From: Schlesneria paludicola DSM 18645
GTDB lineage: Bacteria > Planctomycetota > Planctomycetia > Planctomycetales > Planctomycetaceae
Assembly: GCA_945876035.1 (NCBI GenBank)
Contig: CAMCMU010000006.1
Span: forward strand, 79,437 to 143,436
Direction: 5' to 3'
DNA length: 64,000 bases
The position numbers and the translations under genes were made by a program. Positions 1 to 10,058 of the stretch are shown in pieces; within the stretch, counting starts at the first letter, position 1, and every line of letters begins with the position of its first letter. The notes under the pieces were generated by a model. The model did not search any database. It was not told where the DNA came from and saw only the letters and a list, made by a program, of their open reading frames with translations.

Positions 1-1484
1 GCGGAGGCCACCACCCCGACTGGGAGATCGATGGCTTCGATCGATATCGGACCGAGGTTCGAATCGGCGGGCGTTCGTCGCTGAATGGTGACCGGGAACT
101 CTGTTGGCTTTTCGGGAACCACGACGACCGAGTCTCCGCTTGTGGTTAGTTCGAAATCCGCTTCTTCCAATCGGGCCGTCAGTCGATAAAAGAAGCGGTC
201 ATGCCCCTGCAGATTTCGCTCACGGACACTCAAATGGTAATCCCCTGAGACGGTAGCCCGATGACTGACGACGGATGGCAGAAACCTTTGAGGAACGGGA
301 TCCAGATCGAACACAATCTTTCCTTCTGGATCTGCAAGCCGAATTTCTGGAGGAATCAAAGGAGACTCCAAGTTCCGAGATTCCACAGTGATCACAACCG
401 TCTGCCCCACGATGAGCGGGATCCGGTAATCATCAATTTGATGCGCTGAGGCGAATCGTCCTGCTGTCGTCACGGGAGGAAAAATAGTCAACGGATCACG
501 AGCCTTGGCCCAAGAAATTCCCGCGACAACTGGAAAGGGAACGATCCGAACTCGAACCGATCCAGCCATATGAGGTCCATTCACAAAGCCAATTCGAGAA
601 TCCGGATGAACCCTCAGTTCGGCCACGGATTCAAGTGCTCGATCCTGTGACGGATTTTCTCCACCGAGTGGAACAACGGGAAGCCTTGTTCCGGGAGGGA
701 TATTCCATCCGAACACATCCACCATTCCGAGTCCTCCCGCAGTGACTGCCGACGGCAGTGCGTGTGTGATGAATGGCCCCGTTGAGAGCGTCAGACGGTA
801 GACATAGTTGGCACCTCCGCGCAACGCAATCGTCGCATCCTGCCCGGCGGGAAAGGCGAATAATCGCATAACGAACGTCCCTGCCTTCTTGGGGGTAAAA
901 ACAATTCGTGGGTCAAGAGCCACTTCGTCGTTATTCTCGGCCAATACAAACCCATCAGGAGTGACCACCTGCAGAATTGCATCCATCGGAGAACCCAGTC
1001 TGGCATTGGCGTCAACATTAGCAACCAAAGTTTGTCCCGCATTTAACGTGACGGCAAAGGCATCCACATCCGCATCAAGAATGACTCCATTAATCGTCTG
1101 ATTCAGATTCGAAACGACCTGTGCACGGCGTGGGAGATTGTTCGGCTCGATTTCGACGGCCTCTTTCAGATTACCGATCTGAAAGGGAACCGCTTCTGAC
1201 GCCCCCTGCTCATTAAATAGTCTGACCCAAATGCGATCCGTATCCAGATCTGGCGGAATCGTGATTTCGAGTTTTCCGGATTCTTGGCTAACCAACACGT
1301 CAACACTTGGCGAGGACACGCTGACAGGCCACGTGAAGGCTCCTGCACACGTAACACTCACCTTGGTGCCTCGTTGCCCTCCCGCGGGAAATAGATGAGT
1401 CAGCGTTGGCGCCGCCGCAAGCACCTCACTGCAGGAAAAGACTGCGGCACTGAAGATAACGGCTGAAATCTGGATTCGTTGCAT
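1..1484 (-). CDS. Secreted protein with signal peptide and pre-peptidase C-terminal (PPC)-like domain; 3' end lies outside the window
   Basis: Hand translation from ATG at 1484 (MQRIQISAVIFSAAVFSCSEVLAAAPTLTHLFPAGGQRGTKVSVTC...IEPNNLPRRAQVVSNLNQTINGVILDADVDAFAVTLNAGQTLVANVDANARLGSPMDAILQVVTPDG...); open well into the window edge. Missing from the ORF track because no stop falls in the window. Confidence 0.75.
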   Translation of the reverse strand, partial: MQRIQISAVIFSAAVFSCSEVLAAAPTLTHLFPAGGQRGTKVSVTCAGAFTWPVSVSSPSVDVLVSQESGKLEITIPPDLDTDRIWVRLFNEQGASEAVPFQIGNLKEAVEIEPNNLPRRAQVVSNLNQTINGVILDADVDAFAVTLNAGQTLVANVDANARLGSPMDAILQVVTPDGFVLAENNDEVALDPRIVFTPKKAGTFVMRLFAFPAGQDATIALRGGANYVYRLTLSTGPFITHALPSAVTAGGLGMVDVFGWNIPPGTRLPVVPLGGENPSQDRALESVAELRVHPDSRIGFVNGPHMAGSVRVRIVPFPVVAGISWAKARDPLTIFPPVTTAGRFASAHQIDDYRIPLIVGQTVVITVESRNLESPLIPPEIRLADPEGKIVFDLDPVPQRFLPSVVSHRATVSGDYHLSVRERNLQGHDRFFYRLTARLEEADFELTTSGDSVVVVPEKPTEFPVTIQRRTPADSNLGPISIEAIDLPVGVVAS

Positions 1485-1710
1485 GATTCACAATTCGGTC
1501 GCGGAGGTCAGGGGCCAAACGAGGCAATCAAGGAACGCGCCAAATTCAGCCACGGCACTCAAGCGTGGACGTCAAGACCGGCCACTCACCATGTCTCGGT
1601 CCCCCACGGATGAACGTGTCCACTCCGACAGATCAGGCCGATTCACAGGAGAACATCAACATGCAGTCGGCAATCAGTCTTCACGACCGTCTCAATGTGC
1701 AAATTCCGAG

Positions 1711-3045
1711 TTACCCCATCAACTCAGAAATCGGATGAGGATCACTGACCAGATGCGTGGGACGGCCTGTTGGCGTGTAAAGGATTTTGTCGGGATCGAT
1801 TCCAAGCTTTCTGTAGACGGTTGAGACCAAATTTTCCGGTGCGTAAATCTTTTCAGTTGCCGCATATCCATTCTTATCCGTGGAGCCCACAATCTGTCCA
1901 CAAGGCGTCCCACAACCCGCAACGAGTATCGACATTGCATTCGACCAATGATCTCTTCCGGGCTCTGGGGATCCTGGGAGTATCGAGATCTGTGGTGTTC
2001 TACCAAATTCTCCCATCACCAAAACCAAAGTCGTCTGCAAAAGGCCTCGCTGGGAAAGATCCTCGAGCAGCGTCGCCACAACCGCGTCGAGTTCCCGTCC
2101 TTGTTTCCGGAATGACGGAAAAATGCTGGAATGATGATCCCAACCTCCATTAATGATCGTGACAAAGGGGACACCTGCTTCAATCAATCGTCGCGCCAGC
2201 AGGGCTCGCTGCCCCAAGGAATTTCTTCCAAACGCATTTCTCACGCCTGCAGGTTCACGTTCAATTTCAAACGCTTTTTGTGCGGCTGGGGAGGTCACCA
2301 GCATCACTGCCTGCTGAAAATTTTCATCGACACCGAGTACCGGATCGCCCGCCGCTCGATCTCGAAATCTCACTAGGCCATCTACCTGGTTTCGCAATTC
2401 TCGACGAGCGGTTGCACGCCCATCTTGAATCCCTTGCGGGATCGTCACGTCACGCACTCTGAATGATTCGGCATTCGGATCGTCGCTGACCACAAATGGG
2501 GCATGCTTCGCGCCCAAAAAGTTAGGGCCACCAGACTTTGACATGGTAGGCATTGAAAAATACGGCGGGAGACCTTCGAGGGCTCCACGCTCAGCAGAGA
2601 CGACCGAGCCCATGCTTGGATGAAAACTCACATGGGCACCGCAGCTGACAGGAATCCGAGTGGGTGCCCCCGTCATCATGTAGTGGTTGCCTGCCCCATG
2701 ATTGTTTTGGTCGTGACGAACGGAGCGAACGATTGTCAACTTGTCGCTGATGGCAGCGAGGTTTGGCATGTTCTCGGAAAAAAACATACCCGGAATCTTG
2801 GTCGGAATCGTTTGAAAATCACCCCGAATCTCACTGGGAGCCAGCGGTTTTGGATCAAATGTCTCGAAATGGCTTGGACCACCGTCCAACCAGATCAAAA
2901 TGCAATTGGTCTTGGTCGATGAACCGGAGCCGGCGGATAGACGTTGTCGGAGCGAGTCGACGAAACCGCCTCCCAAAAATGCCCCCAACCCCAGTTTCAA
3001 ACAGTCCCGTCGAAGCAACCCTTCGCAATTGCGAGGCTTCGCCAT
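1711..3045 (-). CDS. DUF1501 domain-containing protein (sulfatase-like fold, Tat-type N-terminus)
   Basis: MAKPRNCEGLLRRDCLKLGLGAFLGGG...CILIWLDGGPSHFETFDPKP...GEFGRTPQI; typical DUF1501 motifs. Confidence 0.9.
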   Translation of the reverse strand: MAKPRNCEGLLRRDCLKLGLGAFLGGGFVDSLRQRLSAGSGSSTKTNCILIWLDGGPSHFETFDPKPLAPSEIRGDFQTIPTKIPGMFFSENMPNLAAISDKLTIVRSVRHDQNNHGAGNHYMMTGAPTRIPVSCGAHVSFHPSMGSVVSAERGALEGLPPYFSMPTMSKSGGPNFLGAKHAPFVVSDDPNAESFRVRDVTIPQGIQDGRATARRELRNQVDGLVRFRDRAAGDPVLGVDENFQQAVMLVTSPAAQKAFEIEREPAGVRNAFGRNSLGQRALLARRLIEAGVPFVTIINGGWDHHSSIFPSFRKQGRELDAVVATLLEDLSQRGLLQTTLVLVMGEFGRTPQISILPGSPEPGRDHWSNAMSILVAGCGTPCGQIVGSTDKNGYAATEKIYAPENLVSTVYRKLGIDPDKILYTPTGRPTHLVSDPHPISELMG

Positions 3046-3063
3046 GATGTCGCCTCCTCTCCA

Positions 3064-5304
3064 TCAATCAATAAAGAAAAACTCAGGTGTATTCATCAGT
3101 GCCCAGAACAGATCTTCAACCTTCGAGCGACGATTTTCGCTTGTGGGCAAGGTCACGATCAGTCGGGTTCTTTCTGTCGTCGTCGGGAATCGACAGTACA
3201 CCCGGAGAAAAATTTCGTCGAGTAAGGAAACGTCGTCACGTTCGCTGGCTGCCAGCCGCGCGGGAGTGGCGGTGTCCAGTGCGAGCTTCTTATTGAGTGC
3301 CGGGGAGTTCATCAAATGAAGAACTTGGGGCGTCGTAAAGTCACTCGTTCGTTCGCAAGGAGGGTCCTGATTGGCATCGGGCCGCCCAAACGTATCAAGA
3401 AACAGAGACGAGGAGCGATAGGTCCAAAGCTGAGACGCACGGGAGCCAGGCGGCATGCCCACAAACTCTTCCTCGGTTCCCAACACATCATTCACTCCGT
3501 CCAACAGCACCTCGGCTCTTAATCGCTGCCGATAGTATCGGGAAAAGTTCTTAATGTCAGCAACATTGCGTTCCACGGGTGTCGAACTCAGATTAAAGGC
3601 ATGCGACTTCATGATCCTTCGGATCAGATGCTTGATGTCATAACCATGCAGACGAAAATCGTTGGCCAGGTATTTCAGTAGAGGTTCATTGGAAGCCGGG
3701 TTGGTGGCTCGAATGTCATCAACCGGCTCTACCAGTCCCTGCCCCATCATCTCTGCCCAGACTCGATTTGCCATCACTTTGGCAAAAAAGGGGTTCGCGG
3801 GGTCAGTCATCCATTGAACCAGCATCTCGCGAGGATCGTCCTCGCGATTGATTTGCAACGGCGGACCGATCAGAGTTTTGGGGGCGACTGGCTCGCCAGT
3901 CCGGCCATGTTTGAGCTGCCCGGATCGAGTGGAAAAAACGATCTCTCGTCCCCCAGAAATCGGCGGAGTCAATTCCCCCGTCCGTCCGACTCGCGAAAAG
4001 AATGACGCGAATCCGTAAAAATCGTCCTGACTCCAAACCTCAAACGGATGATGGTGGCACTTGGCACACTCAATTCGAATCCCGAGGAACAGCTGACTCA
4101 CCGAAGAGCCAATTTCCACTGCTTCACGGCGATCTCGAAAGAGGACAGTCGCTCCGTTGATCCAAGTGTCTCCGCGCGCTGTCACCAATTGTCGGACGAA
4201 CTGATCGTAGGGCACATTGTTTCGAAAGATGTCTCTCAACCAGGCATCAAACGTGAGAACCGGCTTGATTCCCACTCGGAATGGATTGGGACGCAGTAAG
4301 TCCGCCCATTTGTTTGCCCAGAAATCCGCATACTCGTGGTGATCGAGTAAACGATCCACCAATTGGTGACGTTTATCAGAGGTCGTGTCGGTCAGGAATG
4401 CGCGAGTTTCCTCACTTGTCGGAAATCGGCCAATCGCTCGGAGAAAGGCCCGGCGATGGAACGTTGCATCGCCCGCGACCTCTGACGGCAGCATTCGGAG
4501 CAACTTCAGCTTGTTCCAGACATGCTCGTCGATCTCATTCGATCGTGGCAAACTGTCGTACACGTCATCGGAGACGTTTCCGCTCAACGGGATTGTCACT
4601 GCGCAAACCGCTATGTGGTTCATGTATCGCACCATCACGGCCGATTCACCGGGAACCGGCCCCGCTTGAATGACACCTTCTGGGCTCACCGCGGCAACCG
4701 CCCGATCATTGGATTGGAATGCGCTCGCGTCGGTAACATCACGCGTCGTCCCATCGGAATACTCGGCCAAAACCCTCAAGGGAAAACTTTCGCGGGGAGC
4801 CAGGCTGCGGTTCGTCGGTTTCACAAGAACTCGCTCAAGTTGAGCCGATTTCTCGGGAGTTCGCGGCGTCCCCGCAAGAATCCATCGGCGAATCAGATCA
4901 TAGGATGGCCCATTCGATTCGAAACGAACACCACCGCCGTGCGGCACCAGTCCCGTCGCCTTTTGCAGCAGCAGGCTCGTCTCCGGAGACGCCGAAAAAA
5001 CACGTCTGCCGCGACCTTCAAGGACGAGTGCTGAATAGTCGAATTCTGAGTCAAAACCAAGAAGCGACAACGCAAATCCGTTTTGGCCTCGGGACTTGCC
5101 GTGACAAGCTCCGGCAGTGCATCCAAAACGAGTCAGCAGCGGCTGAATGTCCATCTCAAAAGTCACCGTGTCGTTTGACGGCGTCCGGACTTCGCCAAAC
5201 GACACAGGCTGAATAGCCGTCAAATCCGCAGCGCAGATGCCGTCCGATGCAAGAGTGACGTCTAGTAACGCGATACGTAAGATAATCGCTCGAACCAAGT
5301 TCAT
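3064..5304 (-). CDS. DUF1549/DUF1553 protein with N-terminal CX4CH motif, Ig-like (BIG2) region and CXXCH motif
   Basis: FGCTAGACHGKSRGQNGFALSLLGFD, ECAKCHHHPFEVW, MANRVWAEMMGQGLVEPVDDIR; only 18 bp separate it from the DUF1501 gene; internal ATG at 5304 preferred over the track start at 5334. Confidence 0.88.
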   Translation of the reverse strand: MNLVRAIILRIALLDVTLASDGICAADLTAIQPVSFGEVRTPSNDTVTFEMDIQPLLTRFGCTAGACHGKSRGQNGFALSLLGFDSEFDYSALVLEGRGRRVFSASPETSLLLQKATGLVPHGGGVRFESNGPSYDLIRRWILAGTPRTPEKSAQLERVLVKPTNRSLAPRESFPLRVLAEYSDGTTRDVTDASAFQSNDRAVAAVSPEGVIQAGPVPGESAVMVRYMNHIAVCAVTIPLSGNVSDDVYDSLPRSNEIDEHVWNKLKLLRMLPSEVAGDATFHRRAFLRAIGRFPTSEETRAFLTDTTSDKRHQLVDRLLDHHEYADFWANKWADLLRPNPFRVGIKPVLTFDAWLRDIFRNNVPYDQFVRQLVTARGDTWINGATVLFRDRREAVEIGSSVSQLFLGIRIECAKCHHHPFEVWSQDDFYGFASFFSRVGRTGELTPPISGGREIVFSTRSGQLKHGRTGEPVAPKTLIGPPLQINREDDPREMLVQWMTDPANPFFAKVMANRVWAEMMGQGLVEPVDDIRATNPASNEPLLKYLANDFRLHGYDIKHLIRRIMKSHAFNLSSTPVERNVADIKNFSRYYRQRLRAEVLLDGVNDVLGTEEEFVGMPPGSRASQLWTYRSSSLFLDTFGRPDANQDPPCERTSDFTTPQVLHLMNSPALNKKLALDTATPARLAASERDDVSLLDEIFLRVYCRFPTTTERTRLIVTLPTSENRRSKVEDLFWALMNTPEFFFID

Positions 5305-5665
5305 GGGATCTGATTTTACTTCGCAGTGAGTCATGTCACATCAGTCAAAAAAACAACACCGGGCCAAGCCGAGACGAATCTTCAGAACAGCTGATGAATT
5401 TTCAGCGACGATTTGGCTGAAGTCAACCTTCAAAACAGTTTGCGGACAAGTCGTGGTGGCTGAACCTGAGAAGAATGCAGGGATGCCCCGTCAACTGCGG
5501 TCGGTCTGGTGGGTTTGGACCTGTCTGATCGATCGGACAGCAGATCTGCACCCTCTTCGCCGCCACAATTCATAGCCGACACGGAGGTCCTGCTGATCCT
5601 CAGTCGCGACTCGAGATTCCGCATCCTACGGCATCTCGAGGGCCGCATAAAAAACGTCATCAAGC

Positions 5666-7387
5666 TTATTTGCGTTTCAATTGCGTCCGGTCATCCCGTT
5701 CTTCATAGGGGCGGTTTTTTTGATACCATTCCTGCCAGCGTTTCGCCGATTCGTTGCCCCACAACTCAAGGTGTGACTGGCGATCAGCATCAGACGCATC
5801 TTCCGCCAAGTTGTCCAACGGATCCAGAGGCAGTCCGCAACCGTTGATCCGCCTACTGAGAATACTCAGCCCAAACGAGGCTTCGCGGGCGACGGACTCA
5901 TCGGCGTCCGTGAGCGCCTGAATCAGCATCGGTGCCGCAGTGATCTCACCGGCCCGCCCCAAAGCCCAGCAAGCGGTACGCCTCACTTCAACGCGTGAAT
6001 CGAATGCCAGTTTCTTGAGTTTCTCGACATGCTGAAAAAGATCTTCCGTCCGTTCTAACTGGACAGCCTCAACCACTGCCGCTTGAATTGATGCCACCTC
6101 GACAGGCGAAGATCGTTCGAGATCCAGCAACAAACTATCCACGGGTCCACGCATCTTTCTTTCAGCGACAACCCCCTCCTTCACCGAAATTTGACCGAGA
6201 TTGGCAGGCAGGCCACGTCCTCCCGCGAGCAATCCGCCACCGAACGTCGGAGTCTTCCGGACCGGTGAAATTGTCGACGCGGTGACCTTCATCAAAAACA
6301 ACAACGCAAGCGCGGTCGAGGCGACGGCATCGCCGTTGACTTCAATCCAAGATCCATCACCTCGCTGGCGGCGCAGCAATTCATCCGCACCTTCGTCATA
6401 CCAGTCGTGTACGCCAATTTTTTCAACGCCGTGCAGGGAGCCGACCCGTTCAATTCCATACCGATAGTAACAGGGGTAATTTTCAGACCGAGCGTCCTGT
6501 CCCCCAATATTGATTGCCAACCAGTGCAAGCTTTTTTTCAATGATCCGTCAATCGCCGGCAGAATCGGCAACTCCGTCTTCCGCGCAGTTGCAGGGACAT
6601 CCTCCGTCATTCGATCGAGGACTCCGAATCGACGGCCGGATTCCGGTACGCGTGTTTCTCCAACAAACTCAACATCTCCAAATAACATCCGACGACTCAG
6701 CATCAAGCTTCCGGTCCCTGCAACGGTCATTGTCCGATTCGAAACATTGACGAAACCGCTTTCTCCACCGACGAAGGGATGATATCGAAAAGCGCCATCG
6801 CTGGCCTGTCGCGTGATATGCCAACGAGCGGCATTTTCCCAGACTTGATTGGGTATTTCGATCCCCGCCCGCACGGCGGCCCACAAACCAAGCAGGGAAT
6901 ACTGGGTAATGCTCGTGTCTCCCGAGTCCGGAAGAACCACCGTGGGGTAAAACCAGGCCCCATTGGGCCGCTGATTGGCGATTACAAATGCGACAATCGG
7001 TTCCATCAAATGTCGATGGGTTTCGCCACTGATCGCTTCCAAGAGCATCAGCGCAATGCCGGCTTCGTAGAAATGATGTTGCAACGGGGAATAACTTCCG
7101 TCAACGATCCTTTCTTCAATCGTTTTGACGGCCCGTTGCACTGCCGAGTCTTGCTTATCGAATCCCAACTTGACCAACGCATACAAACCCAAATTGCCGG
7201 CCACTCCAGGTTTGATCTGTTGTACGAGATGTGTTCGGCCACGTTGAATCGCGGCGTCCACGGCAGCCTGCTCCGCAGCCCATAATCCGGTAGACGCTCT
7301 GCTGAAGAGACAAATCGCGATTCCAAGAAAAGGCAGGCGTACATCCCCTGGGCCAAGCATGATTTCTCGATTTATAAAGAGCTTCAT
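5666..7387 (-). CDS. Prenyltransferase/squalene oxidase-repeat-like (alpha-toroid) protein with C-terminal HEAT repeats
   Basis: Repeats such as NGAWFYPTVVLPDSGDTSITQYSLLGLWAAVRAG and GDGSWIEVNGDAVASTALALLFL; HEAT-like VRRTACWALGRAGEITAAPMLIQALTDADESV. Confidence 0.75.
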   Translation of the reverse strand: MKLFINREIMLGPGDVRLPFLGIAICLFSRASTGLWAAEQAAVDAAIQRGRTHLVQQIKPGVAGNLGLYALVKLGFDKQDSAVQRAVKTIEERIVDGSYSPLQHHFYEAGIALMLLEAISGETHRHLMEPIVAFVIANQRPNGAWFYPTVVLPDSGDTSITQYSLLGLWAAVRAGIEIPNQVWENAARWHITRQASDGAFRYHPFVGGESGFVNVSNRTMTVAGTGSLMLSRRMLFGDVEFVGETRVPESGRRFGVLDRMTEDVPATARKTELPILPAIDGSLKKSLHWLAINIGGQDARSENYPCYYRYGIERVGSLHGVEKIGVHDWYDEGADELLRRQRGDGSWIEVNGDAVASTALALLFLMKVTASTISPVRKTPTFGGGLLAGGRGLPANLGQISVKEGVVAERKMRGPVDSLLLDLERSSPVEVASIQAAVVEAVQLERTEDLFQHVEKLKKLAFDSRVEVRRTACWALGRAGEITAAPMLIQALTDADESVAREASFGLSILSRRINGCGLPLDPLDNLAEDASDADRQSHLELWGNESAKRWQEWYQKNRPYEERDDRTQLKRK

Positions 7388-7564
7388 TTCCCATTAGAAA
7401 AGCGATGGACCGAGATCGTAGATCTCGGATCGCACGAGCGTCAACGGAGGCCCGACAGTGATTCCATTGACCGTGTTCAAATGTAGACTTCATAGACAAC
7501 TTATCTTACCATCCTCGTACCACTGAAATTGGAATTTTCCTCTTATGTGCGGCTCGATCACGAA

Positions 7565-8440
7565 ATGAAACTTCCCGTTGAAGCCATTGGTTCGCCAGAG
7601 TTATTGAGTACCGACGACGTGTTTGTGATTGACGCAACAATCGCTGCACAGTGGTTTGACGTCGCAGAACTGTGGCGTTTTCGCGAACTCATCTGGATTC
7701 TGACACTTCGAGACATTCAGGTGCGTTATCGTCAGGCTCTCGTTGGATTGGCCTGGGTTGTCTTGCAGCCGCTGGCACAAATGCTCGTCTTCAACGTATT
7801 TTTTAAACTCATTCGGCCTGTTGATGGTACCGTCTCTTACGAGTCTTCGATGGTCTCAATTCTCTGCGGACTTGCGCTCTGGCAACTGTTCGCATCGATA
7901 CTTCTCGGGTCGACAAACTGCCTCGTCGATAACCGTCAACTGATCACCAAGGTCTATTTTCCCCGAGTCGTATTGCCTCTCTCTGCGACATTTCGTCCAT
8001 TGATTGACTTTTTTGTTGTCTTGGGTGTGTTGCTCGCGTTTCTAGGATTCTGGCAAACATGGCCGGGCATCGCGATTCTTGGGTTGCCCCTTGTTGTTCT
8101 GGGGACAATGGTGCTTGGATTGTCATTTGGTTTGTGGCTCTCCGCTTTGAACGCTCATTATCGAGACTTTGGTCACATCGTCCCGTTCGTCTTGCAAATC
8201 GGGTTCTTTGTCAGTCCCGTGATCGTCGAAACTTCAAACGTGATTCCCCAAAAATGGCAACTGCTTTACGCAATCAATCCGATGTCCTGCCTGTTGGGTG
8301 CATTTCGAGGATGCGTCCTCGGTACTCCATGGCCCACGTTATCGCAAGGGATGATCTCTTCAGCAGTCGCGGTCGTGGTTCTGACATCCGGTGCATGGTA
8401 CTTCCATCGCGTGGAACGTTTTCTAGCAGATCGCCTTTGA
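7565..8440 (+). CDS. ABC-2 type transporter permease (Wzm/TagG-like polysaccharide/polyol phosphate export)
   Basis: ELIWILTLRDIQVRYRQALVGLAWVVLQPLAQMLVFNVFF... and several TM helices; ATG at 7565 preferred over TTG 7529. Confidence 0.85.
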   Translation: MKLPVEAIGSPELLSTDDVFVIDATIAAQWFDVAELWRFRELIWILTLRDIQVRYRQALVGLAWVVLQPLAQMLVFNVFFKLIRPVDGTVSYESSMVSILCGLALWQLFASILLGSTNCLVDNRQLITKVYFPRVVLPLSATFRPLIDFFVVLGVLLAFLGFWQTWPGIAILGLPLVVLGTMVLGLSFGLWLSALNAHYRDFGHIVPFVLQIGFFVSPVIVETSNVIPQKWQLLYAINPMSCLLGAFRGCVLGTPWPTLSQGMISSAVAVVVLTSGAWYFHRVERFLADRL

Positions 8441-8993
8441 ACGGTTGCATTCGTTCGGCGGAATCGCCAACGGCATCGAACGTCTGAACGAACGAATTCC
8501 ATTTGTCGTCTTACCGACACCGTTTGCCGGTTGTGCCAACCGTGGCACATCAACAACTCCGCCGTGGTCCTGTTGATTCGAGGAATTTCGTGAGCACCTG
8601 ATCACCGGAACGACCAGCCGCACCATAGCAGTCCCGGAGTGACATCGCCTGCTTTTAAAAAGCACCGAACTCTGATCGATTTATCAAATCGGGTTCCGTT
8701 CGAGGTAGCCAACGCCGGGTTTAATCGGACGTCGCGAGCGAGACGCTCGCGGAATACCGTGGATCGAATCGGCCGTGGCGATGCACTCGACTTGAGGCAG
8801 ATCACTGCCAAAGCGGGACGAACTCCATGAACACGATGCCCCGTCCCCGACAGACTATTCGTTTCAGACGGTTTATATATAGGACAACTCCGGCCCCAGT
8901 CGGCCCTTCTGCGAGTTCAGTTGCCGCTCCGCAAACGAGACGTTACGCTCCAAGTCGTTTTGCTTCCGTTTCGCATTGAAGGAGTTTTGCTCG

Positions 8994-9983
8994 ATGACTG
9001 CCCCGATTCATGTCGCCGTGACAGGTGCCGCTGGTCAAATCGGTTATGCCACTCTTTTTCGCCTCGCCTCCGGGGAAATTTTTGGGCAGCATCGACCTGT
9101 GGTGTTGCACCTGATCGAAGTGCCGCCGGTCATGGCTGCCCTTGATGGTATTCACATGGAACTGGATGACTGCGCCTTCCCCAATCTTGCGGGAGTCATC
9201 AAACACGACAGCGACCATATGGAAGACGGCTTCCGCGACTGTAATTTCATCCTGCTCGTCGGAAGTATTCCTCGTAAACTGGGAATGGAGCGAGCGGACC
9301 TGATTCGGATTAATGGCCCAATTTTCACCAGCACGGGCAAGGCAATTCAAGCGTCTGCCGCCAAAGATGTACGGGTTGTTGTGGTTGGAAATCCTTGTAA
9401 CACGAACTGTCTGATCGCGATGTCGCATGCACCTGATGTTCCACGAAATCAATGGTTTGCAATGACCAGACTAGACCAGAACCGAGCGTCTGCTCAATTG
9501 GCGATGAAGGCCGGCCGGCCGGTTGGCTCGGTCTCCAATGTCGCCATCTGGGGCAATCACTCATCGACTCAGTACCCCGACTTTGTGAATGCAAAGATTG
9601 ACGGAAAACCGGCCACCGAAGTGATCTCCGACAAAACATGGTTGAAAGACGACTTCATCAAATCCATTCAGCAGCGTGGGGCGGCGGTGATCAAAGCGCG
9701 TGGTGCCTCCAGTGCAGCCAGTGCCGCCAATGCGGCACTGGATACCATCAAGAGCATCATTACGCCGACAGCGGCGGGATCGTGTGTCAGTGCGGCCGTC
9801 TGTTCGAATGGAAGTTACGGAATTGAATCCGGTTTGATCGTCGGCCTGCCGCTGGCGAGCGACGGCCGCGATTGGCGGGTTCTTTCCGATTTCCACGTGG
9901 ATGATTTCAGTCGGAGCCAGATCGACAACACTGTCGCCGAACTGAAGCAAGAGCGAGATCTCGTGAAGGATCTACTTCCTTAA
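8994..9983 (+). CDS. mdh: Malate dehydrogenase
   Basis: MTAPIHVAVTGAAGQIGYATLFRLASGEIFG...NPCNTNCLIAM...WGNHSSTQYPDF; AAGGAG Shine-Dalgarno upstream of ATG 8994. Confidence 0.93.
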   Translation: MTAPIHVAVTGAAGQIGYATLFRLASGEIFGQHRPVVLHLIEVPPVMAALDGIHMELDDCAFPNLAGVIKHDSDHMEDGFRDCNFILLVGSIPRKLGMERADLIRINGPIFTSTGKAIQASAAKDVRVVVVGNPCNTNCLIAMSHAPDVPRNQWFAMTRLDQNRASAQLAMKAGRPVGSVSNVAIWGNHSSTQYPDFVNAKIDGKPATEVISDKTWLKDDFIKSIQQRGAAVIKARGASSAASAANAALDTIKSIITPTAAGSCVSAAVCSNGSYGIESGLIVGLPLASDGRDWRVLSDFHVDDFSRSQIDNTVAELKQERDLVKDLLP

Positions 9984-10018
9984 ATTGGCCGCGTGGTGCC
10001 AATCAACGATTCCCCCAC

Positions 10019-10042
10019 TGAGCGAGAGAATTTTCTCGCTCA
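10019..10042 (+). terminator. Candidate hairpin between mdh and bioA (9-bp perfect stem, 6-nt loop)
   Basis: TGAGCGAGA-GAATTT-TCTCGCTCA followed by CTTTATT. Confidence 0.4.
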
Positions 10043-10058
10043 CTTTATTCCTTGCAAT

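Noticed and set aside
8733-8751. CGCGAGCG-AGA-CGCTCGCG 8-bp hairpin upstream of mdh
   Set aside because: Short GC-rich palindrome; not enough to argue for function.
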